A stretch of 64,000 nucleotides of DNA from Mycobacterium adipatum (lineage in GTDB: Bacteria; Actinomycetota; Actinomycetes; Mycobacteriales; Mycobacteriaceae). The stretch covers positions 4,960,001-5,024,000 of the forward strand of contig NZ_CP015596.1 of NCBI RefSeq assembly GCF_001644575.1. Direction: 5' to 3'. Below are positions 25,070 to 33,941 of the stretch, piece by piece. A program made the position numbers and the translations under genes. Under the pieces are notes generated by a model. It did no database searches. It was not told the origin of the DNA and saw only the letters and a list, made by a program, of their open reading frames with translations. How positions within the stretch are numbered: the stretch's first letter is position 1; every line of letters begins with the position of its first letter.

Positions 25070-26092
25070 TCAGACGCCGACCGGCGCCAGCTCGCGCACC
25101 GCATCGAATGCCACGGCGTCGAACGGCGAATACAGCGGAGCCGGGGCGGCCACCCGGAACGCGGTGACACAGCCGTCGACATCGGCCACGTAGAGCCGGT
25201 CGCCCGCGGTGTTCAGCGCGGCCGCAACCGGGCGGGCACCGACGGTGATGGTCTCGATGACCTCGTGGGTGACGGTGCACAGCACCGCGATCTGGTCGTA
25301 GTCGACGACGTAGGCGCGCGCACCGTCGGCCGACAGCGCCATCTGGATCGGCAGGGTGCCGGCGTTGATGCTGGCGGTGATGCCGAAGGTCTTCGGGTCG
25401 ATGACCTCGACGACACCGCGGGCCTGCAGATCCGAGGTCAGCACGTAGACGCTTCCGTCGGCCGCGACGGCCAGGTCACGGATGGGTGCGCCGAAAGCGA
25501 TCGACTTGCGCGCCTTGGCGGTTTCGATGTCGACGACCACCACGCGGCTGCCGCGGCTGGTGGTCACGCCCACGTAGAGCCGCCGGCCGGCGGCGTCGAC
25601 CGCGAGTGCGTCGATGGTCGAGCCGGCGCCCGCCCCGATGTCGATGGTGCCGACGCGATCGGCGGTGATGTCGATGACGGCCACATCCACGTGGTCATGC
25701 CCGGCGCGCGCGGCGTAGGCACGCTTGCCGTCCGGCCCGGCCAGCACCGCGGTGACCGCAAAGGCCAGCGGATAGCTGCCCACGACCGCGTGGGTGCGGG
25801 TGTCGATGACCGCAACGGTGTCGGCCTCGGCGGCGCTGGTCACGACGAACGCCAGGTCATCGGTCAGGGCCACCGCGAGCGGTTCACCCTCCACCGACAC
25901 CAGGGCGGGGGCCCCGGCATTGTCGGGGCGCACCACGGCAACGCTGTCATCGCCGTAGTTGGCCACCACGATGGCATCGGCGTTGGCGGTGAGGTCGGCG
26001 ATCGGACCGCGGTTGATCGCGACCGAACCCGCGAACGCGCTCTGGGAATCGTTCAGCGCTGCCGCATTGGCGCGCACAACAACACTTGCCAT
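25070..26092 (-). CDS. YVTN/YncE-like beta-propeller protein
   Basis: This 340-residue protein is made of about seven repeats of roughly 42 residues. Each ends in segments such as VAVIDTRTHAVVGSYPL, VAVIDITADRVGTIDIG, VVVVDIETAKARKSIAFG, VEVIDPKTFGITASINAG and CTVTHEVIETITVG, the pattern of beta-propeller blades. No signal peptide is obvious. Such propellers usually act as binding platforms, and no catalytic motif is visible. A GGAGG sequence precedes the ATG at 26092. It converges on the small exported gene with a 2-bp gap. Confidence 0.8.
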   Translation of the reverse strand: MASVVVRANAAALNDSQSAFAGSVAINRGPIADLTANADAIVVANYGDDSVAVVRPDNAGAPALVSVEGEPLAVALTDDLAFVVTSAAEADTVAVIDTRTHAVVGSYPLAFAVTAVLAGPDGKRAYAARAGHDHVDVAVIDITADRVGTIDIGAGAGSTIDALAVDAAGRRLYVGVTTSRGSRVVVVDIETAKARKSIAFGAPIRDLAVAADGSVYVLTSDLQARGVVEVIDPKTFGITASINAGTLPIQMALSADGARAYVVDYDQIAVLCTVTHEVIETITVGARPVAAALNTAGDRLYVADVDGCVTAFRVAAPAPLYSPFDAVAFDAVRELAPVGV

Positions 26093-26494
26093 CTCTTCGA
26101 CACCTCCGCCGGATGACTATCCCGGCACTTGATTCAGTCGCCAGCGTCCGAGTTGAACGCGTTTGAACCGAGTCTAGCGACGGAACAAGGTACCCAATCC
26201 GGCCTTCGGTCGCTCGCCGAGTTCACTGCCGGTCCACCTCTCAGCCATCCCTCAGAAAAATATCGTTATACAGTTGTGACCTTGTCGTAGCAATGTCGTT
26301 CAGCGTTCTCAACTGCAACTTCGACACCACCAGCTAACTGCCCCGCGGGGCGCAACCACACCCGTCCCACACACATCTCTCAGACCTGGTGGCGAAAATG
26401 AAAGGCAGATCACAGCCGACACGTCAGCAAACTTTCGACGGGTCGCGCAGTGGCGCAAGTTCGCTATTGACGTAGCTGGCAAATTAGCGGTGCG
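26093..26494. other. 402-bp gene-free intergenic region
   Basis: No open frame here looks coding. The region is AT-richer than its surroundings and holds the promoter and GGAGG site of the propeller gene on its left. A perfect 12-bp palindrome GCCCCGCGGGGC occurs near 26339-26350, and there is an AT-rich stretch (AAAAATATCGTTATACAGTTG) at about 26255-26276. No RNA structure is convincing. Confidence 0.5.
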
Positions 26495-27262
26495 TCAGGG
26501 CAACAGGATGTAGGACAACTCCGGAAGGGCCCGCACCGTGCGCCCCGACCAGATGTGTGGCGCCGTGTCGGGCGCCGCCATCTCGGTGATCCGCAGGTAC
26601 GTCCCGTCCGGGCGGCTGGAGGTGGCATCGACCCACGCGACATGGCCCGTGCCGGGCGCGTCCAGCACGCCGGGGGGAATCACCACCACGGCGCGGTCGC
26701 GGGGCTCCCGGACGACCGTCCAGCCGGCCGCCCGGGCCGAGGACGCCAGGTCGCGCGGCGCACCGTCGACCGCCGGGTAGGACCGCTTGCCGGAGGCGAA
26801 ATACCACTTCTCCAAGGCGCCCCACAGCGCGGATCCCTCTTCCCCGGGATTGCTGCCGACGGTTCTGCCGGCGGCCCTGGGCTGGGCCGGCCGCATCGAT
26901 TCGGTGGCGCACGGTGGCACAACAGGGTCATCGGACCCGGTGTCGAGCATCGCGTCGGTGACGTAGCCACCGTCGGCCAACCGGTTCCACAGATCGGTGG
27001 ACATGTCGTAGGGGCCGCCGTCGAACACGGTTCCGCGGGCGTAGCAGGTGATGGTGATCCGGGCGCCGTTGCGCACGGTGGCGACCCGCTGGCTCGTCGT
27101 CGACGGCGCCGAGCGCACATTGAGATCACCGCTGCCGGTGTTCACCGTAACGGTGACCGAATTCTCCGCCGATTCCGGCGCGGCGAAGGCCGGCGCCGCG
27201 GGCAGCAGCAGGGCCGAGGCAGCCAGCAGAGACACCCGTCGATGAATCCCAGTCCTGTGCAC
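26495..27262 (-). CDS. Exported SH3b + CHAP-like protein lacking the catalytic Cys
   Basis: This 255-residue protein has a signal peptide (LLAASALLLPAAPAFA), then a bacterial SH3-like domain (TGSGDLNVRSAPSTTSQRVA, then TVRNGARITITCYARG). The C-terminal region resembles CHAP amidases: DLASSARAAGWTVVREP, GHVAWVDATSS and YLRITEMAA. CHAP enzymes use a Cys early in the domain (usually followed by aromatic residues). The corresponding segment here reads EEGSALWGALEKWYF with no Cys, and the only Cys residues are in the SH3b region and linker. The His of GHVAWVD is kept. It is probably a non-catalytic wall-binding protein (inference). Confidence 0.65.
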   Translation of the reverse strand: MHRTGIHRRVSLLAASALLLPAAPAFAAPESAENSVTVTVNTGSGDLNVRSAPSTTSQRVATVRNGARITITCYARGTVFDGGPYDMSTDLWNRLADGGYVTDAMLDTGSDDPVVPPCATESMRPAQPRAAGRTVGSNPGEEGSALWGALEKWYFASGKRSYPAVDGAPRDLASSARAAGWTVVREPRDRAVVVIPPGVLDAPGTGHVAWVDATSSRPDGTYLRITEMAAPDTAPHIWSGRTVRALPELSYILLP

Positions 27263-27392
27263 AGCGAGCCTTTCGGAAACCGGTCGAAAAAAATCATAGA
27301 ACCGGCCCGATCAATTTGCTGTCAGCACACGAAGTATTTGCCCGGTTGATATCTGGCGGGTCCGGCCGCCGGACGCGTCATCCGGGAGGTCG

Positions 27393-28082
27393 TCAGCGCC
27401 ACTGATAGCGCGTCTTGGGCCGGCCGGCCTTGCCGTAGTCGGTGTTGCGGGTGACGGTGCCCTCGTCGGCCAGGCGTTCCAGGTACCGCCACGCCGTCAC
27501 TCGCGACACCCCGACCTGGGCGGCGACCTCGTCGGCGGTCAGCCCGCCGGGCCGGTCGCGAACGGCCCGGGCGATCTCGTCGGTGGTCTGCGGGGCCGCA
27601 CCCTTGGGCGAGGCGGCCCGGTCGGCGCCGATCCGCAACTCCGCCATGGCCCGGTCCACCTCGGCCTGGCTGGCGGCCTCGGTACCGGCGGGTAGAGCGG
27701 TCCGGTATCGCCGGTAGCGCTCCAGCCGATCCCGGAACGCGGCGAAGGTGAACGGCTTGAGCAGATAGGCCAGCGCCCCGTGCGAGACCGCGGCGCGCAC
27801 CATCTCCAGGTCACGCTCAGAGGTGATGGCGATGATGTCCGGGGCGGGGACCAGACCGGACAGCCCGGAGGCCAGCGAGATGCCACTCGCGTCGGGTAGG
27901 CCGAGGTCGAGCAGCACCAGGTCGATCGGCTCCCCCGCCGCCGCCGCGCCGGCTGCGGTGCGCATCGCGTCACGCGCGGTGTGCACCACGGCTGCCGGCG
28001 AAAAACCCTGCAGCCGACCGAGATACGTGCGATGCGCCTCGGCGATCAGCACATCGTCCTCGACGATCAGCACCCTGATCAC
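27393..28082 (-). CDS. Response regulator, CitB/DcuR type
   Basis: This 229-residue protein has a receiver domain with acidic pocket VEDD, phosphoacceptor D59 in VLLDLGLPD, and YLLKPF carrying the conserved Lys. A C-terminal helix-turn-helix follows (LTADEVAAQVGVSRVTAWRY). This layout is typical of regulators controlling uptake of citrate and C4-dicarboxylates. It overlaps the sensor kinase gene by 4 bp, and the divergent neighbour is a dicarboxylate transporter, its likely target. Confidence 0.88.
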   Translation of the reverse strand: MIRVLIVEDDVLIAEAHRTYLGRLQGFSPAAVVHTARDAMRTAAGAAAAGEPIDLVLLDLGLPDASGISLASGLSGLVPAPDIIAITSERDLEMVRAAVSHGALAYLLKPFTFAAFRDRLERYRRYRTALPAGTEAASQAEVDRAMAELRIGADRAASPKGAAPQTTDEIARAVRDRPGGLTADEVAAQVGVSRVTAWRYLERLADEGTVTRNTDYGKAGRPKTRYQWR

Positions 28083-29614
28083 CGGCCGATCACCACCGAG
28101 ACCACCGATCCGTAGCCGGCATCGGTGCTCAGCGTGCCCCCGTGGCGGTGCACCACCTGTGCGACCAACGCCAGGCCCAGACCGTGCCCGTCGCCGGTTT
28201 TCGTCGAGTACCCCCGCCGTTGCGCTCGGGTGAACTCGTCGGCATCCATCCCGGTACCGCTGTCGGCCACGATGATTCGCAGCGCGTCAGCGTCCTGGGT
28301 CACCGTCACCTCGACCCACGGGTCGTCCCGATCACAGGCATCCATCGCATTGTCGATGAGATTACCCAGCACGGTCACCAATTCCTGACCGGTCAGTGCG
28401 ACGTCGGCGGGCAGTTGGGTGTCCTCGGTGACCGACAGCGCGATACCGCGTTCGTCGGCCTGGGCGGTCTTGCCCAGCAGCAACGCGACGAGGGCCGGCT
28501 CGCTGACGGCCTCCGACAGCCGATCCACCAGCCGTTGGGAGAGTTCCAGTTCCCTGGTCGCCACCGCGACGGCCTCGGCCGGGCGGCCCATCTCGACCAT
28601 CGTGATCACGGTGTGCAGCTTGTTGGCCGACTCGTGGGCCTGGGCGCGCAACGAATCGGCCAGCACCTGCAGGGAGCTCAGTTCGCCGAGGGCGCCCTGC
28701 AATTCGGTGCGGTCCCGCACGGTCACCACCTCGCTGCCCGAGTCGGGCACCCTCGCCCGGTTGACCACCAACACGCGCTCGTCGGTGACGTGCAGCTCGT
28801 CGCGCACCCCCGGATCGGCGGCCTGCAGGAACTCCGGGAGGTCGGCGACCGAGACCGGGCCGGGCCCCAGCGCCAGCAATCGGCGAGCCTCGTCGTTGAC
28901 CAGCACCACGCCGTTGCGGTCCAACACGATCAAGCCCTCCGACACCGCGTGCAGGATCGCGTCGTGATGGTCGTACATCACCCGCAGCTCGTCGGGACGC
29001 AGCCCGCGGGTCTGCCGCAACAACCTGCGCCGGATTCCCCACACCCCGACCAGCGACACGGCGAGTGCGCCGGCGCCCACCGCGGCGATGACCGACCACT
29101 GCTGGCGCCACCGCTCGGCCAGGCTCTGCTGCAGGATGCCGGCGGCGACGAGCCCGATCACCCGGCCGTCGGCGTCGTGGACCGGTACCACCGCGCGGAT
29201 CGACGGGCCCAGGGTTCCGGTGTAGACCTCGGTGAACGATTCACCGTGCAGGGCCGGTTCGATGTTGCCGAGGTAGCGCCCACCGATCTGGCTCGGGTCG
29301 GTGTGGGTGTAGCGGGTCCGGTCGGGGGCCATGATGGTGATGAACGCGATGTCGGTGTGTCGGCGCACCAGCTCGGTGACCGGTTGCAGCGTCGCCGTCG
29401 CGTCGCCGTCGATGATCGCCTGTGCCGTGGACGGGGAGTCCGCCAGCGAGGTGGCGATTCCCAGCACCTGGGCCTCGGCGGCGGCGTCGCCGTCCTGGCG
29501 GGCGTCCAGCAGGGCCAGCCCGCTGCCCGCCACCACGATCAGCGTGATGACCAGGATCTGCAGGGCGATGGCCTGACCCGCCAGCGACCACCGCCACAGT
29601 CGGTCGGCCACCAT
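28079..29614 (-). CDS. Sensor histidine kinase, DcuS/CitA type
   Basis: Domains in order are: an N-terminal membrane helix, an extracytoplasmic PAS-like sensor (about residues 40-165, with TDIAFITIMAPDRTRYTHTD and VPVHDADGRVIGLVAAG), a second helix, a cytoplasmic PAS, and a CitA-type H-box (RAQAHESANKLHTVITMVEM). The ATPase region has NLIDNAMDAC, DSGTGM and GHGLGLAL. It probably senses a C4-dicarboxylate outside the cell. An in-frame GTG exists at 29623, but the GGAGG on the minus strand (29623-29627) is correctly spaced only for the ATG at 29614, which I use (511 residues). Confidence 0.88.
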   Translation of the reverse strand: MVADRLWRWSLAGQAIALQILVITLIVVAGSGLALLDARQDGDAAAEAQVLGIATSLADSPSTAQAIIDGDATATLQPVTELVRRHTDIAFITIMAPDRTRYTHTDPSQIGGRYLGNIEPALHGESFTEVYTGTLGPSIRAVVPVHDADGRVIGLVAAGILQQSLAERWRQQWSVIAAVGAGALAVSLVGVWGIRRRLLRQTRGLRPDELRVMYDHHDAILHAVSEGLIVLDRNGVVLVNDEARRLLALGPGPVSVADLPEFLQAADPGVRDELHVTDERVLVVNRARVPDSGSEVVTVRDRTELQGALGELSSLQVLADSLRAQAHESANKLHTVITMVEMGRPAEAVAVATRELELSQRLVDRLSEAVSEPALVALLLGKTAQADERGIALSVTEDTQLPADVALTGQELVTVLGNLIDNAMDACDRDDPWVEVTVTQDADALRIIVADSGTGMDADEFTRAQRRGYSTKTGDGHGLGLALVAQVVHRHGGTLSTDAGYGSVVSVVIGR

Positions 29615-29648
29615 GCGGCGCACCTCCCGTGAACGAAATGAACTAAAA

Positions 29649-29664
29649 CGTGACCTGGCTCACG
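29649..29664. promoter_or_regulatory. Palindrome between the kinase and dicarboxylate transporter genes
   Basis: CGTGA-N6-TCACG lies about 20 bp before the dctA-like ATG, in the 70-bp divergent gap. A response-regulator site is likely from position. No Shine-Dalgarno sequence precedes the ATG at 29685. Confidence 0.5.
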
Positions 29665-29684
29665 CCGTGTCCGACCATCCTTAC

Positions 29685-31091
29685 ATGACTACTTCCCAGC
29701 ATCCGTCTCCGGCGACGTCGCCGCTGGACGCGCCCAAAACCAAGCGGGACCGCACCCATTGGCTCTACATCGCCGTGATCATCGCGGTTGTCGCCGGTGT
29801 CGCCGTCGGCATCCTGTCCCCCGACGTGGGCAAGAGCGTCGGCGTGCTCGGCACCATGTTCGTCGCGCTGATCAAGATGATGATCGCACCGGTGATCTTC
29901 TGCACCATCGTGCTCGGCATCGGATCGGTGCGTAAGGCTGCGACCGTCGGCAAGGTGGGCGGGCTGGCCTTCGTCTACTTCCTGGCGATGTCGACCTTCG
30001 CGTTGGGCATCGGTCTGGTCGTCGGCAACCTGCTGCACCCGGGCGAAGGGCTCAACGTCACCGACACTGCGGGTAAGGGCGCCGAACTCGCCGACAAGGC
30101 CCATGAGGCCGGCGGTCTGCTGGACTTCGTCCAGGGCATCATCCCGACATCGCTGTTCTCGGCTCTGACCGAGGGCAGCGTGCTGCAAGCGCTGTTCGTC
30201 GCGCTGCTGGTGGGTTTCGCGATCCAGGGTCTCGGTGCGGCGGGCGACCCGATCCTGCGCGGTGTCGAGCACCTGCAGAAGCTGGTCTTCAAGGTGCTGG
30301 TGATGATCCTGTGGCTGGCCCCGATCGGTGCGTTCGGTGCCATCGCCAATGTCGTCGGGCAGACCGGCTGGGCGGCGGTCGGGCAGCTGATGACGCTGAT
30401 GGTCGGCTTCTACCTGACCTGCGCGATCTTCGTGTTCGGTGTGCTCGGCGCGCTGCTGCGTGCGGTGGCCGGCGTGTCGATCTTCAAGCTGGTGCGCTAC
30501 CTGGCCCGCGAGTACCTGCTGATCGTGTCGACGTCCTCGTCGGAGTCGGCGCTGCCGCGCCTGATCGCCAAGATGGAGCACCTGGGCGTCGACCGCTCGA
30601 CCGTCGGCGTAGTGGTTCCCACCGGCTACTCGTTCAATCTGGACGGGACCGCAATCTACCTGACGATGGCCTCGCTGTTCATCGCCGGGGCCCTGGGTGA
30701 TCCTCTGAGTGTGTCCGAGCAGATCGGCCTGCTGGTGTTCATGATCGTCGCCTCCAAGGGTGCCGCCGGTGTCACCGGCGCGGGGCTGGCCACGCTGGCC
30801 GGCGGTCTGCAGGCACACCGCCCCGACCTGCTCGACGGTGTCGGCCTGATCGTCGGCATCGACCGGTTCATGTCCGAGGCCCGGGCGTTGACCAACTTCT
30901 CCGGCAACGCGGTGGCGACCCTGCTGGTCGGGTCGTGGACGAAGACGATCGACCGCGACAAGGTGGACGCCGTGCTGGCCGGGTCCGACCCGTTCGACGA
31001 ACTCACCATGCTCGACGATCATCGCCGGCCAGAAACCGAGCCAGCTTCGGCTTCGGCTTCGGCTTCGGAGCGAGTCCCGGTAACGGCATAA
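29685..31091 (+). CDS. dctA: C4-dicarboxylate:cation symporter, DctA type
   Basis: This 468-residue member of the dicarboxylate/amino-acid:cation symporter family has about eight membrane helices. The serine-rich re-entrant motif is STSSSESALPRLI, and the following signature is PTGYSFNLDGTAIYLTMASLFIA, a landmark of the family. It should import succinate, fumarate or malate, feeding the sdh-dependent cycle. The C-terminal tail is a short Ala-Ser repeat encoded by four GCTTCG units. It is divergent from, and likely activated by, the adjacent two-component system. A strong terminator follows. Confidence 0.9.
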   Translation: MTTSQHPSPATSPLDAPKTKRDRTHWLYIAVIIAVVAGVAVGILSPDVGKSVGVLGTMFVALIKMMIAPVIFCTIVLGIGSVRKAATVGKVGGLAFVYFLAMSTFALGIGLVVGNLLHPGEGLNVTDTAGKGAELADKAHEAGGLLDFVQGIIPTSLFSALTEGSVLQALFVALLVGFAIQGLGAAGDPILRGVEHLQKLVFKVLVMILWLAPIGAFGAIANVVGQTGWAAVGQLMTLMVGFYLTCAIFVFGVLGALLRAVAGVSIFKLVRYLAREYLLIVSTSSSESALPRLIAKMEHLGVDRSTVGVVVPTGYSFNLDGTAIYLTMASLFIAGALGDPLSVSEQIGLLVFMIVASKGAAGVTGAGLATLAGGLQAHRPDLLDGVGLIVGIDRFMSEARALTNFSGNAVATLLVGSWTKTIDRDKVDAVLAGSDPFDELTMLDDHRRPETEPASASASASERVPVTA

Positions 31092-31106
31092 GGTCCGCGC
31101 GAACCC

Positions 31107-31150
31107 CTGCGGCGTCGCAACCACCCCCCTCGGTGGTTGCGGCGCCGCAG
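31107..31150 (+). terminator. Hairpin terminator after the dicarboxylate transporter gene
   Basis: A 19-position stem (31107-31125 with 31132-31150) with one mismatch and a 6-base loop lies 16 bp after the stop codon. The arms read CTGCGGCG-T-CGCAACCACC and its complement. Confidence 0.85.
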
Positions 31151-31212
31151 CCGTGTGCACGCCTTGTCCGAGTGACCCGCCGGAGGTCCTGCGGATATGC
31201 GACCATCGGCCC

Positions 31213-31947
31213 ATGAATCCGCAGGACGACCCGGAAGCCCGGATCCGTGCGCTGGAACCCACCGAACTCGGCACCGAGCACGCCAGTTCCGCCGGGCAGG
31301 GCCACCTCGCCCCGCCACCACCGCCGACCCAGCCGTGGTCCGCCCAGCAACCCTATGCTCCACCGCAGTATGGCCAAAGCCCTTATGGCGCCGATCCTTA
31401 CGCCACCGGATACGCGGCGCCCTATCCCTCGGGCCCGTCCGGTTCCGGGTTCCGGCCGTGGATGGCGATCGCGCCGATCGCGGTCGTGCTGTTCCTGTTC
31501 GCCGGTGGCGCGGCGGCGTTCTTCGTGTTCTCCAACACCTCGGTGCCCGAACTCCCCGGTATCTCCGGCGGCGGCGATGTGCTGACCGACGCTCCGGTGG
31601 CTCCGGTGCCGCCCTCGTTGCCGACGATCATCACGATCCCCACCGACATCGCGGCTCCCCCGTCAGACTCCGTACCGGAACCCGGGTCCACCCTGACGAT
31701 CAGCGGCATCGGCGTCAACCGATCCGTGGTCTGCAACGACAACATCGTGATCATCAGCGGCGCGAACAACACCGTCGACATCACCGGGCATTGCACAGCC
31801 CTGACGGTGTCCGGTTTCGAGAACGTCATCACCGCCGAATCCGCCCAGCAGATCGCCGTGTCCGGGTTCGACAACTCGGTCACCTACCGCACCGGCGAAC
31901 CCGGGGTGAGCCAGTCCGGCAACGGTAACTCCGTGACCCGCGGTTGA
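31213..31947 (+). CDS. DUF3060-type membrane-anchored exported protein
   Basis: This 244-residue protein begins MNPQDDPEARIRALEPTELG, a start I associate with mycobacterial DUF3060 proteins. A Pro/Tyr/Gln-rich cytoplasmic stretch and one membrane helix (PIAVVLFLFAGGAAAFFVF) follow. The external C-terminal part is beta-rich, with repeated segments of the type DNIVIISGANNTVDITGHC and LTVSGFENVITAESAQQIAVSG (about 20-residue periodicity, like a beta-solenoid). Two Cys (VVCND, GHCTA) may pair. The function is unknown. Confidence 0.8.
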   Translation: MNPQDDPEARIRALEPTELGTEHASSAGQGHLAPPPPPTQPWSAQQPYAPPQYGQSPYGADPYATGYAAPYPSGPSGSGFRPWMAIAPIAVVLFLFAGGAAAFFVFSNTSVPELPGISGGGDVLTDAPVAPVPPSLPTIITIPTDIAAPPSDSVPEPGSTLTISGIGVNRSVVCNDNIVIISGANNTVDITGHCTALTVSGFENVITAESAQQIAVSGFDNSVTYRTGEPGVSQSGNGNSVTRG

Positions 31948-32042
31948 GTCACCCGTTCGCACCGGCGTGCGCGATTCGAGCAAAACATCCGGCGCCCGGG
32001 TGGGAGGTTCGCGCTGCGTCACAGCGTCGGCACAGGTTCGAT

Positions 32043-32061
32043 TTAGCTAAGCCTTAGTTAA
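32043..32061. promoter_or_regulatory. IdeR-type iron box upstream of the formyltransferase gene
   Basis: TTAGCTAAGCCTTAGTTAA matches the mycobacterial iron box TTAGGTTAGGCTAACCTAA at 14 of 19 positions when read on the minus strand. It lies about 85 bp upstream of the gene. The match is moderate. The gene's likely role in siderophore synthesis strengthens the case for iron-dependent repression by IdeR. Confidence 0.6.
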
Positions 32062-32145
32062 TCTGTTACCTTCGTCGAGGACATCGACGTGGGACAGCAG
32101 TCCCGCCGACGACACAGTGGTTACATTCAGCGAGGTCAGTGGGCT

Positions 32146-33084
32146 ATGCGCATCGTTTCGTTCGGCTTTCAAACCTGGGGCGTCAAGACGCTGCAGGCGC
32201 TCATCGACCTCGATCACGATGTCGCACTCGCCGTCACGCACCCGGCCAGCGAGGATTCCTACAAAGGCATCTTCTCGGATTCGGTCGAAGAGCTCGCCCA
32301 CAGCTACGACATCCCGGTCCATCTCACCGAGCGCGTCGACAACGACACCATCGACCTGGTCAAGCGCTCCGAACCCGACGTCATCGTAGTCAACAGCTGG
32401 TACACCTGGATGCCGCCCGAGCTCTACACCCTGCCACCCCACGGAACGCTGAACCTGCACGACTCGCTGCTCCCGAAGGGCACCGGCTTCTCCCCCGTCA
32501 TCTGGTCGCTGATCAGCGGTGAATCCCAGATCGGCCTCACGGTGCACCGGATGGACGAAACCCTGGACACCGGTGACGTTCTGGTGCAGCACTCCCTGCC
32601 GATCGGCCCGAACGACACCGGCACAGAACTGGTCGAGCGCGGTATCGAGCTGATCCCGGGCGCGCTGAAGGAAGCCCTGGCCGCCCTGGAGTCCGGCAAC
32701 CCGCAGTGGCGGGCACAGGACCGGGCGTCGCGCACCTACTTCCACAAACGCTCCGAACGCGACAGCCTGATCGACTGGACCTGGCCAGCCGAGGATCTGG
32801 AGCGGCTGGTGCGGGCGCTGTCGGATCCCTACCCGGCGGCATTCACCTTCTACCGCGGCGAACGGATCGAGATTCTGGCGGCGAAGGTCTCCGAAATCCG
32901 TTACGGCGGAACGCCGGGACGCGTCATCGTGCAGGAGGGCGGCGGCGCGGTGGTGTCCGGGCCGCTGGCCCACCGCGGCAACAACCTGGGCCTGGTGATC
33001 ACCCGGGTCCGGTCGGCCGACGGCGTCGAACACCGCGGCGACACGTTCTTCCGGCGCGGCGGCTACCTCACCGGCCAGCCGTGA
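32146..33084 (+). CDS. fxbA: Formyltransferase of the exochelin FxbA type
   Basis: This 312-residue protein is related to methionyl-tRNA formyltransferase. The hydrolase-like core has LNLHDSLLPKGTGFSPVIWS with the catalytic Asn/His, and the MDETLDTGDVL motif with the catalytic Asp; a C-terminal Fmt-like domain follows. The N-terminus MRIVSFGFQTWGVKTLQALI resembles my recollection of FxbA, which formylates the hydroxyornithine of exochelin in fast-growing mycobacteria. The upstream iron box supports this. No other exochelin genes (FxbB/C, ExiT, Fxu) are in the window, so the symbol is a homology call. The ATG at 32146 was chosen by family alignment. Confidence 0.72.
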   Translation: MRIVSFGFQTWGVKTLQALIDLDHDVALAVTHPASEDSYKGIFSDSVEELAHSYDIPVHLTERVDNDTIDLVKRSEPDVIVVNSWYTWMPPELYTLPPHGTLNLHDSLLPKGTGFSPVIWSLISGESQIGLTVHRMDETLDTGDVLVQHSLPIGPNDTGTELVERGIELIPGALKEALAALESGNPQWRAQDRASRTYFHKRSERDSLIDWTWPAEDLERLVRALSDPYPAAFTFYRGERIEILAAKVSEIRYGGTPGRVIVQEGGGAVVSGPLAHRGNNLGLVITRVRSADGVEHRGDTFFRRGGYLTGQP

Positions 33085-33933
33085 TCACACGAGCTTGAGC
33101 CGCATCGCCGCGGCGGTCGCCGGCCCCACGATCCCGTCGACCTTGAGGCCGCCGAACCGGCGCTGGAATTCCCTTACCGCTCTTTCGGTTTCGACGCCGA
33201 ACACGCCGTCCACCACCAGGTCCCCGGCGTAGGCCGCGTAGGCCGCCTTGAGCCGGCGCTGCAGTTCGGCCACCTGGGTACCCCGGCTGCCGCGATACAG
33301 CAGGATATCGGCGTACTCGCCGACCGGCACCGGAGGCCGCGGGGTGGGCACCGCGCCGATGTCGGCGCTGCGCTGTTCGGCGATATCTCGGCGCAGCAGA
33401 TCCATATCGATCCCGCCGGGATCCCATTTGCCTTGCGCCCGGCCCGCGTACTCCTTGTGACCGATGGTGCGCGCCGCGTTGTGCCCGAGTCTGCGGTTGA
33501 TCGCCGCGCAGCACCGCACCAGCGCGAAGTACTGTGCATCCGGCCAGTTCCGGCGATGCGGGGCCGAGGGGCTGGTGCCGCTGTTCGCGCATTCGATGCC
33601 GATCAGGTGCCAGTTGCCCATGTTGGCGGGCACCCAGGGGTACATGCCGACGCCGGCATGCCAGGCCACTCCCGCGGCCACCACGGTGACCGTCCCGTCC
33701 CGGGCAATGTGCACCTGGGACAGCGGCCCAGCCAGATCGGGCCGCCCCTCGGCGATGGACGCCGCGCTGGCCCGGTCCGAGCCGGTGTGGTGCACCATCA
33801 CCCCGCGGATGTCCTTGAACGTGCCGTGCCCACGCTGACGCCAGCCCGGGAACTCTGTGACGTCCAGCCCTTCGGCACGCAGCGCCTCGGGCAGCCACGT
33901 CGGATTCCCGGTCTGCGGTCGGACCTGTGGCAA
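33085..33933 (-). CDS. N-acetylmuramoyl-L-alanine amidase with peptidoglycan-binding domain
   Basis: The 282-residue protein has an Amidase_2/PGRP domain at about residues 35-180, with zinc-site residues in GVMVHHTGSD, AWHAGVG and the GHKEYAG region followed by KWDPGGID. A PG_binding_1 domain follows (DILLYRGSRGTQVAELQRRL, FGVETERAVREFQRRFGGL, VDGIVGPAT). It cleaves the MurNAc-L-Ala bond. It resembles mycobacteriophage endolysins and Rv3594-type proteins. No signal peptide is visible, so it may be a domesticated phage lysin, or be exported by an unusual route (inference). Confidence 0.85.
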   Translation of the reverse strand: MPQVRPQTGNPTWLPEALRAEGLDVTEFPGWRQRGHGTFKDIRGVMVHHTGSDRASAASIAEGRPDLAGPLSQVHIARDGTVTVVAAGVAWHAGVGMYPWVPANMGNWHLIGIECANSGTSPSAPHRRNWPDAQYFALVRCCAAINRRLGHNAARTIGHKEYAGRAQGKWDPGGIDMDLLRRDIAEQRSADIGAVPTPRPPVPVGEYADILLYRGSRGTQVAELQRRLKAAYAAYAGDLVVDGVFGVETERAVREFQRRFGGLKVDGIVGPATAAAMRLKLV

Positions 33934-33941
33934 CGTGCCCC

